Source of the DNA: Streptomyces sp. NRRL S-37
Lineage (GTDB): Bacteria; Actinomycetota; Actinomycetes; Streptomycetales; Streptomycetaceae
Direction of reading: 5' to 3'
Length of the DNA: 64,000 nt
NCBI RefSeq assembly: GCF_000721605.1
Contig: NZ_JOIZ01000015.1
Span: 212,480 to 276,479 of the forward strand
The notes under the pieces were generated by a model. The model made no database searches. It was given only the letters and a program-made list of their open reading frames with translations, and was not told where the DNA came from. The position numbers and the translations under genes are program-made. Shown here piece after piece: positions 43,333 to 56,280 of the stretch. The stretch's first letter is position 1. Each line of letters starts with the position of its first letter.

Positions 43333-44391
43333 ATGTCTTTCACCCATCCCGTCTCCCGGCCCACTCTGGGCGGGCGCGAACTGGAGTACGTCACCGACGC
43401 CGTCACCGGCGGCTGGATCTCCTCGCAGGGCCCCTACGTACGGCGCTTCGAGGAGGCGTTCGCCGAGTGGAACGGCGTGGCGCACGGCGTCGCCTGTTCC
43501 TCCGGCACGGCCGCGCTGACCCTGGCGCTGCGCGCGCTGGGCATCGGTCCCGGCGACGAGGTGATCGTGCCGGAGTTCACCATGGTGGCCTCCGCCTGGG
43601 CGGTGACGTACACCGGGGCGACGCCCGTCTTCGTGGACTGCGGCGACGACCTGAACATCGACGTCTCCCTGATCGAGGAGAAGATCACCCCGCGCACCAA
43701 GGCGCTGATGCCGGTGCACGTCTACGGGCGCCGCTGCGACATGGACGCGGTGATGGACATCGCGCACCAGTACAACCTGCGGGTGGTCGAGGACTCGGCG
43801 GAGGCACACGGGGTGCGGCCGGTCGGGGACATCGCGTGCTTCTCGCTCTTCGCCAACAAGATCATCACGGCGGGCGAAGGCGGGATCTGCCTCACCGACG
43901 ACCCGCGGCTGGCCGGACAGCTCGCGCACCTGCGGGCCATGGCGTTCACCCGCGACCACAGCTTCCTGCACAAGAAGCTGGCCTACAACTTCCGCATGAC
44001 GGCCATGCAGGCCGCCGTGGCGCTGGCCCAGGTGGAGCGGCTGGACGAGATCCTGGCCGCCCGCCGGGAGATCGAGGCCCGCTACGACGCGGGACTCAAG
44101 GACGTTCCGGGGATCACGTCGATGCCGCCGCGGGACGTGCTGTGGATGTACGACCTGCGTGCCGAGCGCCGCGAGGAGCTCCGGGCCCACCTGGCCGGAC
44201 GGGGCATCGAGACCCGGCTGTTCTTCAAGCCCATGAGCAGGCAGCCCGGTTACCTCGACCCGGTGTGGCCGTCCCTGAACGCGCACCGCTTCAGCGAGGA
44301 CGGCCTGTACCTGCCCACCCACACCGGACTGACCGCCGCCGACCAGGAGTACGTGATCGGTGCCGTCCGGGAGTTCTACTCCGCGGACTGA
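43333..44391 (+). CDS. fscMII: GDP-3-keto-6-deoxymannose aminotransferase (mycosamine synthase)
   Basis: A 352-residue DegT/DnrJ/EryC1-family sugar aminotransferase. Start ATG 43333 follows GCGAGGAC. The PLP-binding lysine is K176 in FSLFANKIITAGEGG. The phosphate loop is SSGTAALTLALRAL (about 56-69) and the aspartate of VVEDSAEAHG contacts the pyridine ring. It is of the NysDII/AmphDII type, making GDP-mycosamine from the 3-keto sugar. The upstream GDP-mannose 4,6-dehydratase (fscMIII-type) is not in this window. Sequence is full length. Confidence 0.93.
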   Translation: MSFTHPVSRPTLGGRELEYVTDAVTGGWISSQGPYVRRFEEAFAEWNGVAHGVACSSGTAALTLALRALGIGPGDEVIVPEFTMVASAWAVTYTGATPVFVDCGDDLNIDVSLIEEKITPRTKALMPVHVYGRRCDMDAVMDIAHQYNLRVVEDSAEAHGVRPVGDIACFSLFANKIITAGEGGICLTDDPRLAGQLAHLRAMAFTRDHSFLHKKLAYNFRMTAMQAAVALAQVERLDEILAARREIEARYDAGLKDVPGITSMPPRDVLWMYDLRAERREELRAHLAGRGIETRLFFKPMSRQPGYLDPVWPSLNAHRFSEDGLYLPTHTGLTAADQEYVIGAVREFYSAD

Positions 44392-44494
44392 CCGCCCGTA
44401 CGCGTCCGCGGACCGGCCGCCCGTACGCGCCGCGGCACCGCGCGGCACCCCTGGACACACCTGGACACCTCAGGAAGAGGAAGAAGGAACGGAC

Positions 44495-45676
44495 ATGACG
44501 ACCAGCACCGGCCCCACGGTGGTCGGCTTCCCCCGGCGCACACCGGAGGAACCGCTGCCCCTGTCCCAGTACGCGAGCCACCGCGAGCAGAACGGTCTGG
44601 TCCTGTCCCACCTGCCGAACGGGGTGCCGGTCTGGCTGGTGACGCGGCACGAGGACGTGCGCGCGGTGCTGACCCACCCGAAGATCAGCGCCAACCCGGA
44701 GAACGAGGGCTTCCCCAACGTCGGCGAGACGATGGGGGTGCCCAAGCAGGACCAGATCCCGGGCTGGTTCGTCGGGCTGGACTCCCCCGAGCACGACCGG
44801 TTCCGCAAGGTCCTCATCCCGGAGTTCACCGTGCGGCGCGTCCGCGAGCTGCGCCCGGCGATCGAGCGCACCGTGGACGAGCGCATCGACGCGATGCTCG
44901 CCGCGGGCGACCACGCCGACCTGATCGCCGACTTCGCGCTGCCGGTGCCGTCCCTGGTGATCTCCTCGCTGCTCGGGGTGCCGCCGGCGGACCGTGACTT
45001 CTTCGAGTCCCGCACCCGCACCCTGGTCGCCATCCGCACCTCCACCGACGAGGAGCGGGCCACCGCCACCCGGGAACTGCTGCGCTACATCAACCGGTTG
45101 ATCGCCATCAAGGAGAAGTGGCCCGGCGACGACCTGATCAGCCGGCTGCTGGCCACCGGGCAGCTCACCAGCGTGGAGCTGTCGGGCGTGCTGCTGCTCC
45201 TGCTGATCGCGGGGCACGAGACCACCGCCAACAACATCGGCCTCGGTGTGGTCACCCTGCTCACGAACCCGCGGTGGATCGGCAACGAGCGGCTGGTGGA
45301 GGAGCTGCTGCGGCTGCACTCGGTGGCCGACATGGTGGCGCTGCGGGTCGCCGTCGACGACGTGGAGATCGCCGGGCAGCTCATCCGCAAGGGCGAGGGC
45401 ATCGTCCCGCTGCTGGCGGCCGCCAACCACGACACCGAGGTGTTCGGCTGCCCGCACGCCTTCGACCCGGACCGCTCCGAGCGCCGGCACGTGGCGTTCG
45501 GCTACGGCGTCCACCAGTGCCTCGGCCAGAACCTGGTCCGGGTCGAGATGGAGATCGCCTACCGCAAGCTGTTCGAACGCATCCCGACGCTCGAGCTGGC
45601 CGTTCCGCAGGAGGAGCTGGCCTTCAAGTACGACGGGATCCTGTTCGGACTCCACGAGCTGCCGGTGCGCTGGTAA
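44495..45676 (+). CDS. fscP: Cytochrome P450, polyene methyl oxidase
   Basis: A 393-residue bacterial P450. The I-helix oxygen-activating motif AGHETT begins at 239, the ExxR pair is E270/R273 and the heme cysteine is C342 in FGYGVHQCLGQNLVR. Start ATG 44495 follows AAGAAGGAAC. It corresponds to NysN/AmphN/FscP, which oxidise the exocyclic methyl to a carboxyl group through repeated hydroxylation. The ferredoxin gene 89 bp downstream should donate electrons. The assignment to methyl oxidation rests on cluster context; another hydroxylation position cannot be excluded. Confidence 0.93.
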   Translation: MTTSTGPTVVGFPRRTPEEPLPLSQYASHREQNGLVLSHLPNGVPVWLVTRHEDVRAVLTHPKISANPENEGFPNVGETMGVPKQDQIPGWFVGLDSPEHDRFRKVLIPEFTVRRVRELRPAIERTVDERIDAMLAAGDHADLIADFALPVPSLVISSLLGVPPADRDFFESRTRTLVAIRTSTDEERATATRELLRYINRLIAIKEKWPGDDLISRLLATGQLTSVELSGVLLLLLIAGHETTANNIGLGVVTLLTNPRWIGNERLVEELLRLHSVADMVALRVAVDDVEIAGQLIRKGEGIVPLLAAANHDTEVFGCPHAFDPDRSERRHVAFGYGVHQCLGQNLVRVEMEIAYRKLFERIPTLELAVPQEELAFKYDGILFGLHELPVRW

Positions 45677-45765
45677 GGCCACCGGCTCCGGGTGCCGCCG
45701 GACGGTCCCGGCGGCACCCGGTCCCACCGTCGCCCGAGTACCCACCCCCACGAGGAGCAACGAGC

Positions 45766-45960
45766 ATGCGCGTCACCGTCGACAGCGAGCGGTGCGTCGG
45801 AGCGGGCCAGTGCGCGCTGAACGCGCCGGAGGTCTTCGACCAGGACGAGGACGGGATCGTCACCCTGCTGGTGAAGGAGCCCGGGGAGGTGGACACGGAC
45901 GGGGTCCGTGCCGCGGGCGACCTGTGTCCGTCCGGCTCGATCACCGTCCATGAGGACTGA
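45766..45960 (+). CDS. fscFE: [3Fe-4S]-type ferredoxin
   Basis: A 64-residue ferredoxin. The cluster ligands are C10 and C16 in CVGAGQC and C54 in LCPSGSI. There is no fourth cysteine, as in single-cluster 3Fe-4S ferredoxins of P450 systems. Start ATG 45766 follows GAGGAGC. It is the expected redox partner of the P450 just upstream (NysM/AmphM type). The ferredoxin reductase is encoded elsewhere. It is followed by a 407-bp gap rich in repeats and hairpins. Confidence 0.93.
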   Translation: MRVTVDSERCVGAGQCALNAPEVFDQDEDGIVTLLVKEPGEVDTDGVRAAGDLCPSGSITVHED

Positions 45961-46040
45961 CCGCCCCCGGACGGGCACGCGCGGCCCGGCGGGACACGCG
46001 GTGTCCTCGGTCCGAGCCGTGCGGACGGCACGGCGTGCGT

Positions 46041-46145
46041 CCGCCGCACGTGTGTCTGTCGCACGTGTGACAGACACACATGTGGCAGGCACACATGTAG
46101 CAGGCACACATGTAGCAGGCACACATGTGGCAGACGCACGTGTGG
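46041..46145. repeat. 15-bp tandem repeat, seven copies
   Basis: Seven contiguous 15-bp units occur. Four central ones are nearly identical (CAGGCACACATGTAG and close variants), and the outer ones drift to CGCACGTGTG forms. Each has a near-palindromic CACATGTG or CACGTGTG core. Because the unit is a multiple of three, all frames stay open across it. Confidence 0.9.
46045..46084 (+). terminator. 16-bp stem hairpin formed by the first repeats
   Basis: Arms 46045-46060 and 46069-46084 pair over 16 bp, with only two positions as mismatches or wobbles, around an 8-base loop. It lies 85 bp past fscFE and could terminate or attenuate the upstream transcript. Confidence 0.55.
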
Positions 46146-46168
46146 TGGTGGAGGTCGGAAGGACTTCC

Positions 46169-46203
46169 GTGCCGGGACGGGCCCTTGGGGCCGGTCCCGG
46201 CAC
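46169..46203 (+). terminator. 10-bp stem hairpin
   Basis: GTGCCGGGAC (46169-46178) and GTCCCGGCAC (46194-46203) pair perfectly. First of three GC-rich hairpins after the repeat array. Confidence 0.6.
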
Positions 46204-46214
46204 GGGGCTCCCGT

Positions 46215-46250
46215 GCGGGAGGTCCGGGGCCAGAGGCCCGGGCCTCCCGC
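46215..46250 (+). terminator. GC-rich hairpin
   Basis: GCGGGAGG (46215-46222) and CCTCCCGC (46243-46250) pair, with further inner pairing of GGGCC and GGCCC. Confidence 0.6.
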
Positions 46251-46265
46251 CGGGGCGCAGCGGGC

Positions 46266-46310
46266 CGCGGCGGTCCGCGAACGGGAGGTGCGCCCGTGCG
46301 GACCGCCGCG
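46266..46310 (+). terminator. 13-bp stem hairpin upstream of fscTE
   Basis: Perfect 13-base arms (46266-46278 and 46298-46310) surround a loop that itself contains ACGGG/CCCGT pairing. Located about 60 bp before the fscTE start. Confidence 0.6.
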
Positions 46311-46367
46311 GACCCGCCCGGCCGGCGGAACACCGCCGGCCACGGCATCACCGAAGGGACTCACACC

Positions 46368-47138
46368 GTGACCACCGCTGACGACACCGGGGCCCTGTGG
46401 CTGCGGCGCTACCACCCGGCCGACGCCGACGCGGTACGGCTGGTCTGCTTCCCGCACGCGGGCGGTTCGGCCAGCTTCTACCACCCGGTCTCGGCTCGGT
46501 TCGCCCCGGCCGCCGAGGTCCTGTCGCTGCAGTACCCCGGCCGTCAGGACCGGCGCAAGGAGCCCTGCGTGGAGGACCTCGGCCGGCTGGCCGACCTGAT
46601 CGCCGAGCGGTTGCTGGCGCTGGACGACCGGCCGTGCGTGTTCTTCGGGCACAGCATGGGCGCGGCGCTGGCGTTCGAGACGGCGTGGCGGCTGGAGCAG
46701 AAGGACGCCGGGCCGCGCACCGTCATCGCCTCCGGCCGGCGCGGTCCGTCGACCACGCGCGCCGAGGAGGTGCACCTGCGGGACGACGACGGGATCGTCG
46801 CCGAGATGAAGCGGCTGAACGGCACCGCGGCGGGTGTCCTCGGCGACGAGGAGATCCTGCGCATGGCCCTGCCGGCGCTGCGCGGCGACTACCGCGCCAT
46901 CGAGACGTACTCCTGCCCGCCGGAGCGCACGGTGCGCTGCGGGATCACCGTGCTCACCGGCGACGGCGACCCGCTCACCACGGTCGAGGAGGCCGAGCGG
47001 TGGCGGGACCACACCGAAGGTCCGTTCCGGCTGCGGGTGTTCACCGGCGGCCACTTCTTCCTCACCCAGCACCTGACCGCGGTCAACGGCGAGATCGCCG
47101 ACGCCCTCGGCCTGGCGCGGTCCGCCCCGGCGTCCTGA
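46368..47138 (+). CDS. fscTE: Type II thioesterase
   Basis: A 256-residue alpha/beta-hydrolase thioesterase. The nucleophile is S96 in FFGHSMGAA, with D201 (GDGDPLT) and H229 (GGHFFL) completing the triad. Start GTG 46368 follows GAAGGGAC. Stand-alone type II thioesterases remove aberrant acyl groups from carrier proteins in PKS and NRPS lines. It is not the chain-releasing thioesterase, which sits at the C-terminus of the final polyene PKS, outside this window. Preceded by the unusual hairpin-rich spacer, it may have its own promoter there. Confidence 0.93.
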   Translation: MTTADDTGALWLRRYHPADADAVRLVCFPHAGGSASFYHPVSARFAPAAEVLSLQYPGRQDRRKEPCVEDLGRLADLIAERLLALDDRPCVFFGHSMGAALAFETAWRLEQKDAGPRTVIASGRRGPSTTRAEEVHLRDDDGIVAEMKRLNGTAAGVLGDEEILRMALPALRGDYRAIETYSCPPERTVRCGITVLTGDGDPLTTVEEAERWRDHTEGPFRLRVFTGGHFFLTQHLTAVNGEIADALGLARSAPAS

Positions 47139-47295
47139 CGTCCGCCCGGGTGCCGCCGGACGGCGCCACCCGGGCCGGCGCAGGAGTCGTGGTCGACCCA
47201 CCACCGGAGAGCCCGCACACGGCCGGACCGTCACCCGCGTCCGTCACGTTCCCCGTCACTTTCCGCTCACGCGCCTCCTGGACAAGGAAACGCTC

Positions 47296-49620
<2,325 letters not shown>

Positions 49621-49632
49621 CCCCTGACGGAG

Positions 49633-49666
49633 CGTCCCGGCGGAGCCCCGTGGCTCCGCCGGGACG
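49633..49666 (+). terminator. 15-bp stem terminator after pabAB
   Basis: Perfect 15-base arms (49633-49647 and 49652-49666) with a four-base loop start 12 bp after the pabAB stop, followed by TTGCTG. This separates the post-PKS/PABA operon from fscA. Confidence 0.9.
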
Positions 49667-49750
49667 TTGCTGTGCCCGCGGGTCGGCGGGTCGGCGGGCT
49701 GATGAGCTGTCCCCCTCTCCCGGCTCCCGTATGCGCGCGGCAGGCCATGT

Positions 49751-49766
49751 CTAGGGAAAATCCGGG
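49751..49766. promoter_or_regulatory. Candidate PAS-LuxR (PimM/FscRI) binding box upstream of fscA
   Basis: CTAGGGAAAATCCGGG matches 13 of 16 positions of the PimM consensus, including a perfect left half (CTAGGGA). It lies 62 bp before the fscA start and after the pabAB terminator, where an activator site would overlap the -35 region. Confidence 0.65.
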
Positions 49767-49828
49767 GTGCCGGGCAGCAGCCTGGACGGGTTCCCCTTCG
49801 CCGGAAACGCTCGACACCCCCGGGAGTG

Positions 49829-52800
49829 ATGGTGCCCGTCCACGCTGACGACTACGTGATCCAGCCGCCCGGTGCCGCCGACGGCGGGCTGGACGGCCTC
49901 ACCCTGCCCGACGTGTTCGCCGCGGCCGTGCGCGACGGGGGTGACGCGGTGGCGCTGGTGGACGGCGAACGCACCCGGACCTGGCCGCAGTGGCGGGCCG
50001 AGGTGGACGCGCTGGCCCACGGCCTCCAGGAGGCCGGTGTCGGCCCCGGCGACGTGGTCGCCCTGCACCTGCCCAACTGCTGGGAGTACGTCACGCTGCA
50101 CCTGGCGGCCGCGTCGGTGGGCGCCGTCACCCTGCCCGTCCACCGGGGCAACACCCCCGCCGACGTACGGGCCCTGCTGGAGCGGGTCGGCCCGACGGTG
50201 CTCGCGCTGCCGCCGGGCGTCCAGGACGCCGACGGCCCGCTCGGCACGGCGGTGCTGCGGGAGGCGTTGCCGTCGCTGCGCGCCGTCCTGGTCGCCGGCG
50301 ACGACGCGGCGGACGGCGCGGAGACGGTCGGGGGCCTGCTGGCGCGCTGCGCGGGTGAGCGGCCCCGGCCGGTTCAGGTGCGGCCCGACGCGCCGTTCCT
50401 GCTGTTCCCCTCCTCCGGCACCACCTCCGCGCGGCCCAAAATCTGTCTGCACACCCACGACTCGCTGCTCACCAACTCCCGCGCGGCGACCGAGGACAGC
50501 GCCGGGCCGTTCGGCGGCACCCTGATCACGGCGTGCCCGCTGACCCACTGCTTCGGGCTGCAGTCGATGTACTCGGCGCTGTTCCGTTCCGGCCGTCAGG
50601 TGCTGCTGGGTTCGTGGGACGTGGACCGTTTCCTGGAGCTGGCGCGGTCGGAGCGGCCGAGCGTGGTGGTCGCCGTGCCGGCGCAGCTGCACGACGTGGT
50701 GGCGCGGGTCCGGGAGTCGGAGTCGGGGGCGGGGTTCCGCCCGGATCGGGTGCTGACCGCCGGCGCCGCCCTGCCCGCCGCCCTGGTGCGCGAGGTGCGG
50801 GAGACCCTGGACACCGCGCTGGTCGTGGTGTGGGGCATGTCGGAGGCCGGGAACGGCACCAGCAGTCTGGCCGGGGACCCGCCGGAGGTCGCCGCGCGCA
50901 GTGTGGGGCGGCCGGTGCGGGGCGCGCAGCTGCGCGTCCTCGGCGAGGACGGACGGCCGTGTGCCCCCGGTGAGGCCGGGGAGCTGTACTACCGCAGTCC
51001 CAGCATGTTCCGCGGTTACCACGGCGAGCCGGAGCTGACCCGGTCGGTGGTGTCCGAGGACGGCTGGCTGCGCACCGGTGACCTCGCCTCGATCGGCGCG
51101 GACGGTCTCGTGGTGTTCCACGGCCGCTCCGCCGAACTGATCAACGTGGGCGGGCGGAAGTTCAACGCCGTGGAGATCCAGGGCCTGCTGGCGGACCTGC
51201 CCGGCATCGGTCCGCTGGCGGTGGTCGCCAAGCCCGATCCGCGGCTCGGGGAGTACCCCTGCCTGGTGGTGACCGCGTCGCCGGACGCCTCGCCGGATGT
51301 CTCATCGGACGCGTCGCCGGACGCCGGGAGCGTCCCCGTGAGCCCGGTCGGCCTGCGTGAGGTGACGGCGTTCCTGAGGGAACGCGGCGTCGCCGAGTAC
51401 AAGATCCCGCTCGAGCTCGTCGTCCTGCCGGCCCTGCCGCGCACCCCCGCCGGGAAGATCAACCGGCTGGCGCTGGAGCGGATCCTGGCCGACGACGCGG
51501 CGCACCCCGTGCCGGTTCCCGCCGACGCGCCCCGCCCGGACCTACGCACGGCCCTCGACCTGGTCGTCGCCGCGGTCGCCGAAGTGCTCGGCGCGGGGGG
51601 CGCGGACGGCACGGAACCCATCGGACCGGACGTCACGTTCCGCGCGCACGGCCTCGATTCGGTGGCCTCGGTGCGGCTGCGCAACGCGCTCGCCGAGACC
51701 ACGGGGCTCCGGCTGCCCGCCGCGGTGGCCTTCGACTTCCCGACCCCGGCCGCCCTCGCCCGGGAACTGGCCGGGCTGAACGGCCGGGAGGAGGAACCGC
51801 CGCCCGGCCCGGTGCCCGGCGACGAGCCCGTGGCGATCGTGGGCATGGCCTGCCGGCTGCCCGGGGACATCGCCTCCCCCGAGGCGCTGTGGGAGCTGCT
51901 GGCCGACGGCGTGGACGCCGTGTCCGGGTTCCCCACCGACCGCGGGTGGCCTCTGGACACCCTCTTCGACGACGACCCGGAGCACCCGGGCACCTCCTAC
52001 GCCCGCGAGGGCGGGTTCCTGCGCGACGCCGCCCACTTCGACGCCGGTTTCTTCGGCATGTCGGCACGGGAGGCGCTCGCCACCGACCCGCAGCAGCGGC
52101 TGCTGCTGGAGCTCGCCTGGGAGGCCGTGGAGCGGGCCCGGATCGATCCGCTGACGCTGCGCGGCAGCCGTACCGGTGTGTTCGCCGGTGCCATGTACCA
52201 CGACTACGCGACGGGCGCGACCGACCCCTCCGGCGAACTGGAGGGGCTGCTCCCGGTGGGCACCTCCGCCGGTGCGCTGTCCGGGCGGATCTCGTACACC
52301 CTGGGCCTCGGCGGTCCCGCCCTGACGGTGGACACGGCCTGCTCCTCGTCGCTGGTCGCGCTGCACCTGGCGTGCCGGTCGCTGCGGTCCGGGGAGTCGG
52401 AGCTGGCGCTCGCCGGGGGCGTGGCGGTGATGGCGACACCGGCGCCGTTCGTGGGCTTCTCCCGGCTGCGGGGCCTGTCCCCGGACGGCCGCTGCAAGTC
52501 CTTCGGCGAGGGCGCCGACGGGGCCGCCTGGTCGGAGGGCGCCGGTCTGCTGCTCCTGGAGCGGCTGTCCGACGCCCGGCGCAACGGTCATCCCGTGCTC
52601 GCGGTGATCCGCGGCTCGGCGGTCAACCAGGACGGCGCCTCCAACGGCCTGACCGCGCCCAACGGTCCCGCCCAGCGCCGGGTCATCCGGAGGGCGCTGG
52701 CCGACGCGGGGCTGACCGCGGCGGACGTGGACGCGGTGGAGGCGCACGGCACCGGTACGCCGCTCGGCGACCCGATCGAGGCGCAGGCGCTGCTCGACAC

Positions 52801-55099
52801 CTACGGGCGGGAGCGTCCCGAGGGGCGGCCGCTGTGGCTGGGCTCGGTCAAGTCGAACCTGGGCCACACCCAGGCGGCGGCCGGCGTGGCCGGGGTGATG
52901 AAGATGGTCCTCGCGCTGGAGCACGGAGTGCTGCCGCGCACCCTGCACGCGGACACCCCCAGCTCCCGGGTGGACTGGTCCTCCGGCGCCGTCCGGCTGC
53001 TGAACGAGGCACGGGAGTGGCCGGCCGGGGCGGGCAGGACCCGCCGGGCGGCCGTCTCGTCGTTCGGCATCAGCGGCACCAACGCCCACCTCGTCCTGGA
53101 GGAGGCCCCGGCCGAGGCCGGGCGGGACGGCGGGCCGGCGGACGCGGGCGAGGACGGGCGGGACGTCCCGGAGGCCGGCGGGGCCGTCGTGCCGTGGCTG
53201 GTGTCGGCGCGGGACACCGCGGCCCTGCGGGGCCAGGCCCGGCGGCTGGCCGGGTACGCCGAGGCGCATCCGGAGGTGCCGGCCCGCGACATCGCCTACT
53301 CCCTCCTCACCACCCGCTCCCTGCACGGCCGTACGGCGGTGCTCACCGGCGCCGACCGGGCCGCGCTCACGGCGGCCGCCGCCGGGTTCGCACGGGACGG
53401 GGCCGCCGGGGCGGCGGGCCGGGGCGCGGGCGGTTCCCCGGAGCCCGAGCCCGCGTTCGTGTTCACCGGGCAGGGCAGTCAGCGGCCCGGCATGGGCCGC
53501 GCGCTCGCCGCCGCGTTCCCGGTGTTCGACGCCGCGCTGCGGGAGGTGTGCGCGGAGCTCGATCCCCTGCTGGAGCGCCCCCTGACCTCGGTGATGTGGG
53601 CCGGGCCGGACAGCGAGGAGGCCGCGCTGCTGCACGGCACCGGTTGTGCGCAGCCCGCCCTGTTCGCCTTCCAGGTCGCCCTGTACCGGCTGCTTGTCTC
53701 CTGGGGGGTGACGCCCGCGCGGGTGGTGGGCCACTCGGTGGGCGAGATCGCCGCCGCGCACGTGGCGGGCGTGCTGGACCTGCCGGACGCCTGCGCCCTG
53801 GTCGCCGCGCGCGGCCGGCTGATGGGGTCGCTGCCGCCGGGCGGCGCGATGGTGGCCGTCCGCTGCTCCGAGGACGACGTGCTGCCGTGGCTGGAGGGCC
53901 GTTCCGAGGCCATCGCCGTCGCCGCGGTGAACGGCCCGCGGTCGGTGGTGCTGTCGGGCGCGGAGGATCCGCTGAACGAGCTGGCCGCCGAGCTGACCGC
54001 CGCCGGGCACAAGACGCGCCGGCTGATGGTCAGCCACGCCTTCCACTCGCCGCTGATGGACCCGGTGCTCGCCGAGTTCCGGGAGACCGTGGCGGGCCTG
54101 TCCTTCGCCGGCCCCCGCCTGCCGCTGGTCTCCGGCGTCACCGGCCGCCCGCTGACCGCCGAGGAGGCCCGCGACCCCGGCCACTGGGTGCGGCACGCCC
54201 GGGAGGCGGTCCGGTTCGCGGACGCGGTCGGGGTGCTCGCCGACGCGCGCACCGGCGTCTACGTGGAGCTGGGCCCGGAGGCCGCGCTCACCCCCATGGT
54301 CGACGAGTGCCTCGAGGCGCGGCCCGGACCGCGGGAGCCGGGCGTCCGGCCGGTGGTGGAGCCGCTGCTGCGGGGCGGGGAGGACGAGGAGGGGTCCCTG
54401 CTCGCCGCCGCCGTACGGCTGCACGCGCACGGGCTGCCGGTCGACTGGCGGGCGGTGCTGCCCGGCGCCCGGGCGGTGCCGCTGCCCACGTACGCCTTCC
54501 AGCACGAGTCGTACTGGCTGGCCCCGGTGCCCGCCGGGACGGTGACCGTGGCGAGCCCCGAGGCCGTGCCGGCGGCGGACGCGGCGCCGGCGCTGGCCGA
54601 ACGGCTGGCGGGTCTGACCGAGGCGGAGGGCGAGGCCCTGGTGACGGACCTGGTGCGCGGCGAGCTGGCGGCCGTGATCGGCGGGGAGCTGCCGCCGGAC
54701 GCCGGTCCCGGGCTGGCCTTCACCGAACTGGGCGTCACCTCCGTGACCGCCGTCGAACTGCGCAACCGGCTCACCGCCGTCACCGGGGTCCGGCTGCCGC
54801 CGACCCTGGTCTTCGACCATCCCTCCCCCGCCGCGGTGGCCCGGCTGGTGTGCGACACGCTCCGGCGCTCCGGGCCGTCCGGCGTCCGGGACGTGGGCGC
54901 CCTGGTCGACGCGCTGGAGGCGCTGCTCACGTCGGGTGCCGGCCTCGACTCCGGGACGGCGGCCCGGCTGAGGACGCTGGCCGCGCGCCGGCCCCAGACC
55001 CGCGCCGGTGTCACGGAACCGGCCGACGGGCCGCTGGACCTGGAGGACGCCTCGGACGAGGACCTGTTCCGCCTCATGGACGGGGGCGACGACCGGTAG
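49829..55099 (+). CDS. fscA: Loading PKS: PABA-CoA ligase-ACP, KS-AT-ACP
   Basis: A polyketide synthase of about 1756 residues (numbering from GTG 49826). Residues 1-560 are an AMP-forming ligase (P-loop [13 protein letters not shown], hinge [15 protein letters not shown], lysine in [11 protein letters not shown]). ACP0 has S612 (GLDSV). The KS covers about 667-1090 (C839, H974, H1014). The AT covers about 1210-1500 (S1304 in GHSVGE, malonyl-type HAFH 1404-1407). ACP1 has S1639 in GVTSVTA. Absence of a ketoreductase leaves the aryl ketone typical of candicidin-type products. The start is ambiguous: GTG 49826, ATG 49829 and GTG 49832 are in frame, and GGGAG spacing favours the last two. The C-terminal acidic tail is a docking region. 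Confidence 0.95.
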   Translation: MVPVHADDYVIQPPGAADGGLDGLTLPDVFAAAVRDGGDAVALVDGERTRTWPQWRAEVDALAHGLQEAGVGPGDVVALHLPNCWEYVTLHLAAASVGAVTLPVHRGNTPADVRALLERVGPTVLALPPGVQDADGPLGTAVLREALPSLRAVLVAGDDAADGAETVGGLLARCAGERPRPVQVRPDAPFLLFPSSGTTSARPKICLHTHDSLLTNSRAATEDSAGPFGGTLITACPLTHCFGLQSMYSALFRSGRQVLLGSWDVDRFLELARSERPSVVVAVPAQLHDVVARVRESESGAGFRPDRVLTAGAALPAALVREVRETLDTALVVVWGMSEAGNGTSSLAGDPPEVAARSVGRPVRGAQLRVLGEDGRPCAPGEAGELYYRSPSMFRGYHGEPELTRSVVSEDGWLRTGDLASIGADGLVVFHGRSAELINVGGRKFNAVEIQGLLADLPGIGPLAVVAKPDPRLGEYPCLVVTASPDASPDVSSDASPDAGSVPVSPVGLREVTAFLRERGVAEYKIPLELVVLPALPRTPAGKINRLALERILADDAAHPVPVPADAPRPDLRTALDLVVAAVAEVLGAGGADGTEPIGPDVTFRAHGLDSVASVRLRNALAETTGLRLPAAVAFDFPTPAALARELAGLNGREEEPPPGPVPGDEPVAIVGMACRLPGDIASPEALWELLADGVDAVSGFPTDRGWPLDTLFDDDPEHPGTSYAREGGFLRDAAHFDAGFFGMSAREALATDPQQRLLLELAWEAVERARIDPLTLRGSRTGVFAGAMYHDYATGATDPSGELEGLLPVGTSAGALSGRISYTLGLGGPALTVDTACSSSLVALHLACRSLRSGESELALAGGVAVMATPAPFVGFSRLRGLSPDGRCKSFGEGADGAAWSEGAGLLLLERLSDARRNGHPVLAVIRGSAVNQDGASNGLTAPNGPAQRRVIRRALADAGLTAADVDAVEAHGTGTPLGDPIEAQALLDTYGRERPEGRPLWLGSVKSNLGHTQAAAGVAGVMKMVLALEHGVLPRTLHADTPSSRVDWSSGAVRLLNEAREWPAGAGRTRRAAVSSFGISGTNAHLVLEEAPAEAGRDGGPADAGEDGRDVPEAGGAVVPWLVSARDTAALRGQARRLAGYAEAHPEVPARDIAYSLLTTRSLHGRTAVLTGADRAALTAAAAGFARDGAAGAAGRGAGGSPEPEPAFVFTGQGSQRPGMGRALAAAFPVFDAALREVCAELDPLLERPLTSVMWAGPDSEEAALLHGTGCAQPALFAFQVALYRLLVSWGVTPARVVGHSVGEIAAAHVAGVLDLPDACALVAARGRLMGSLPPGGAMVAVRCSEDDVLPWLEGRSEAIAVAAVNGPRSVVLSGAEDPLNELAAELTAAGHKTRRLMVSHAFHSPLMDPVLAEFRETVAGLSFAGPRLPLVSGVTGRPLTAEEARDPGHWVRHAREAVRFADAVGVLADARTGVYVELGPEAALTPMVDECLEARPGPREPGVRPVVEPLLRGGEDEEGSLLAAAVRLHAHGLPVDWRAVLPGARAVPLPTYAFQHESYWLAPVPAGTVTVASPEAVPAADAAPALAERLAGLTEAEGEALVTDLVRGELAAVIGGELPPDAGPGLAFTELGVTSVTAVELRNRLTAVTGVRLPPTLVFDHPSPAAVARLVCDTLRRSGPSGVRDVGALVDALEALLTSGAGLDSGTAARLRTLAARRPQTRAGVTEPADGPLDLEDASDEDLFRLMDGGDDR

Positions 55100-55223
55100 G
55101 CGGGGTACGGCACGCGTCCGCGCCGCGCCGCCCGCACCGGCGGGCGGCGGCACCTGCGGACGGGCCGGAGGCCGGTCCTCCACTTCGCGCGCATCCATAC
55201 ATCCACCAGCGGGAGATCACCTC

Positions 55224-56249
<1,026 letters not shown>

Positions 56250-56280
56250 CCGCCGCCCGACGCCCTCCGTGGAGGACCTC

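Larger units (their letters stand above)
45961..46367. other. Repeat- and hairpin-rich spacer between fscFE and fscTE
   Basis: This 407-bp gap holds no family-recognisable protein. It holds a 15-bp tandem repeat array (46041-46145), whose first copies fold into a 16-bp stem, and three further strong hairpins at 46169-46203, 46215-46250 and 46266-46310. The fscTE ribosome binding site is near 46353. Confidence 0.75.

Noticed and set aside
46041..46145. CRISPR-like array
   Set aside because: The 15-bp units are directly adjacent with no unique spacers, and there are no cas genes, so it is a simple tandem repeat.
45908..46381. 157-codon frame through the 15-bp repeats
   Set aside because: Its start lies inside fscFE, the repeat part is a by-product of a unit divisible by three, and it matches no protein family.
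51542..55198. 1218-codon open frame opposite fscA
   Set aside because: It is an antisense shadow caused by high GC, with no domain signature.
55197..55222. PAS-LuxR box before fscTI
   Set aside because: GCGGGAGATCACC matches only about 10 of 16 consensus positions and is explained by the ribosome binding site.
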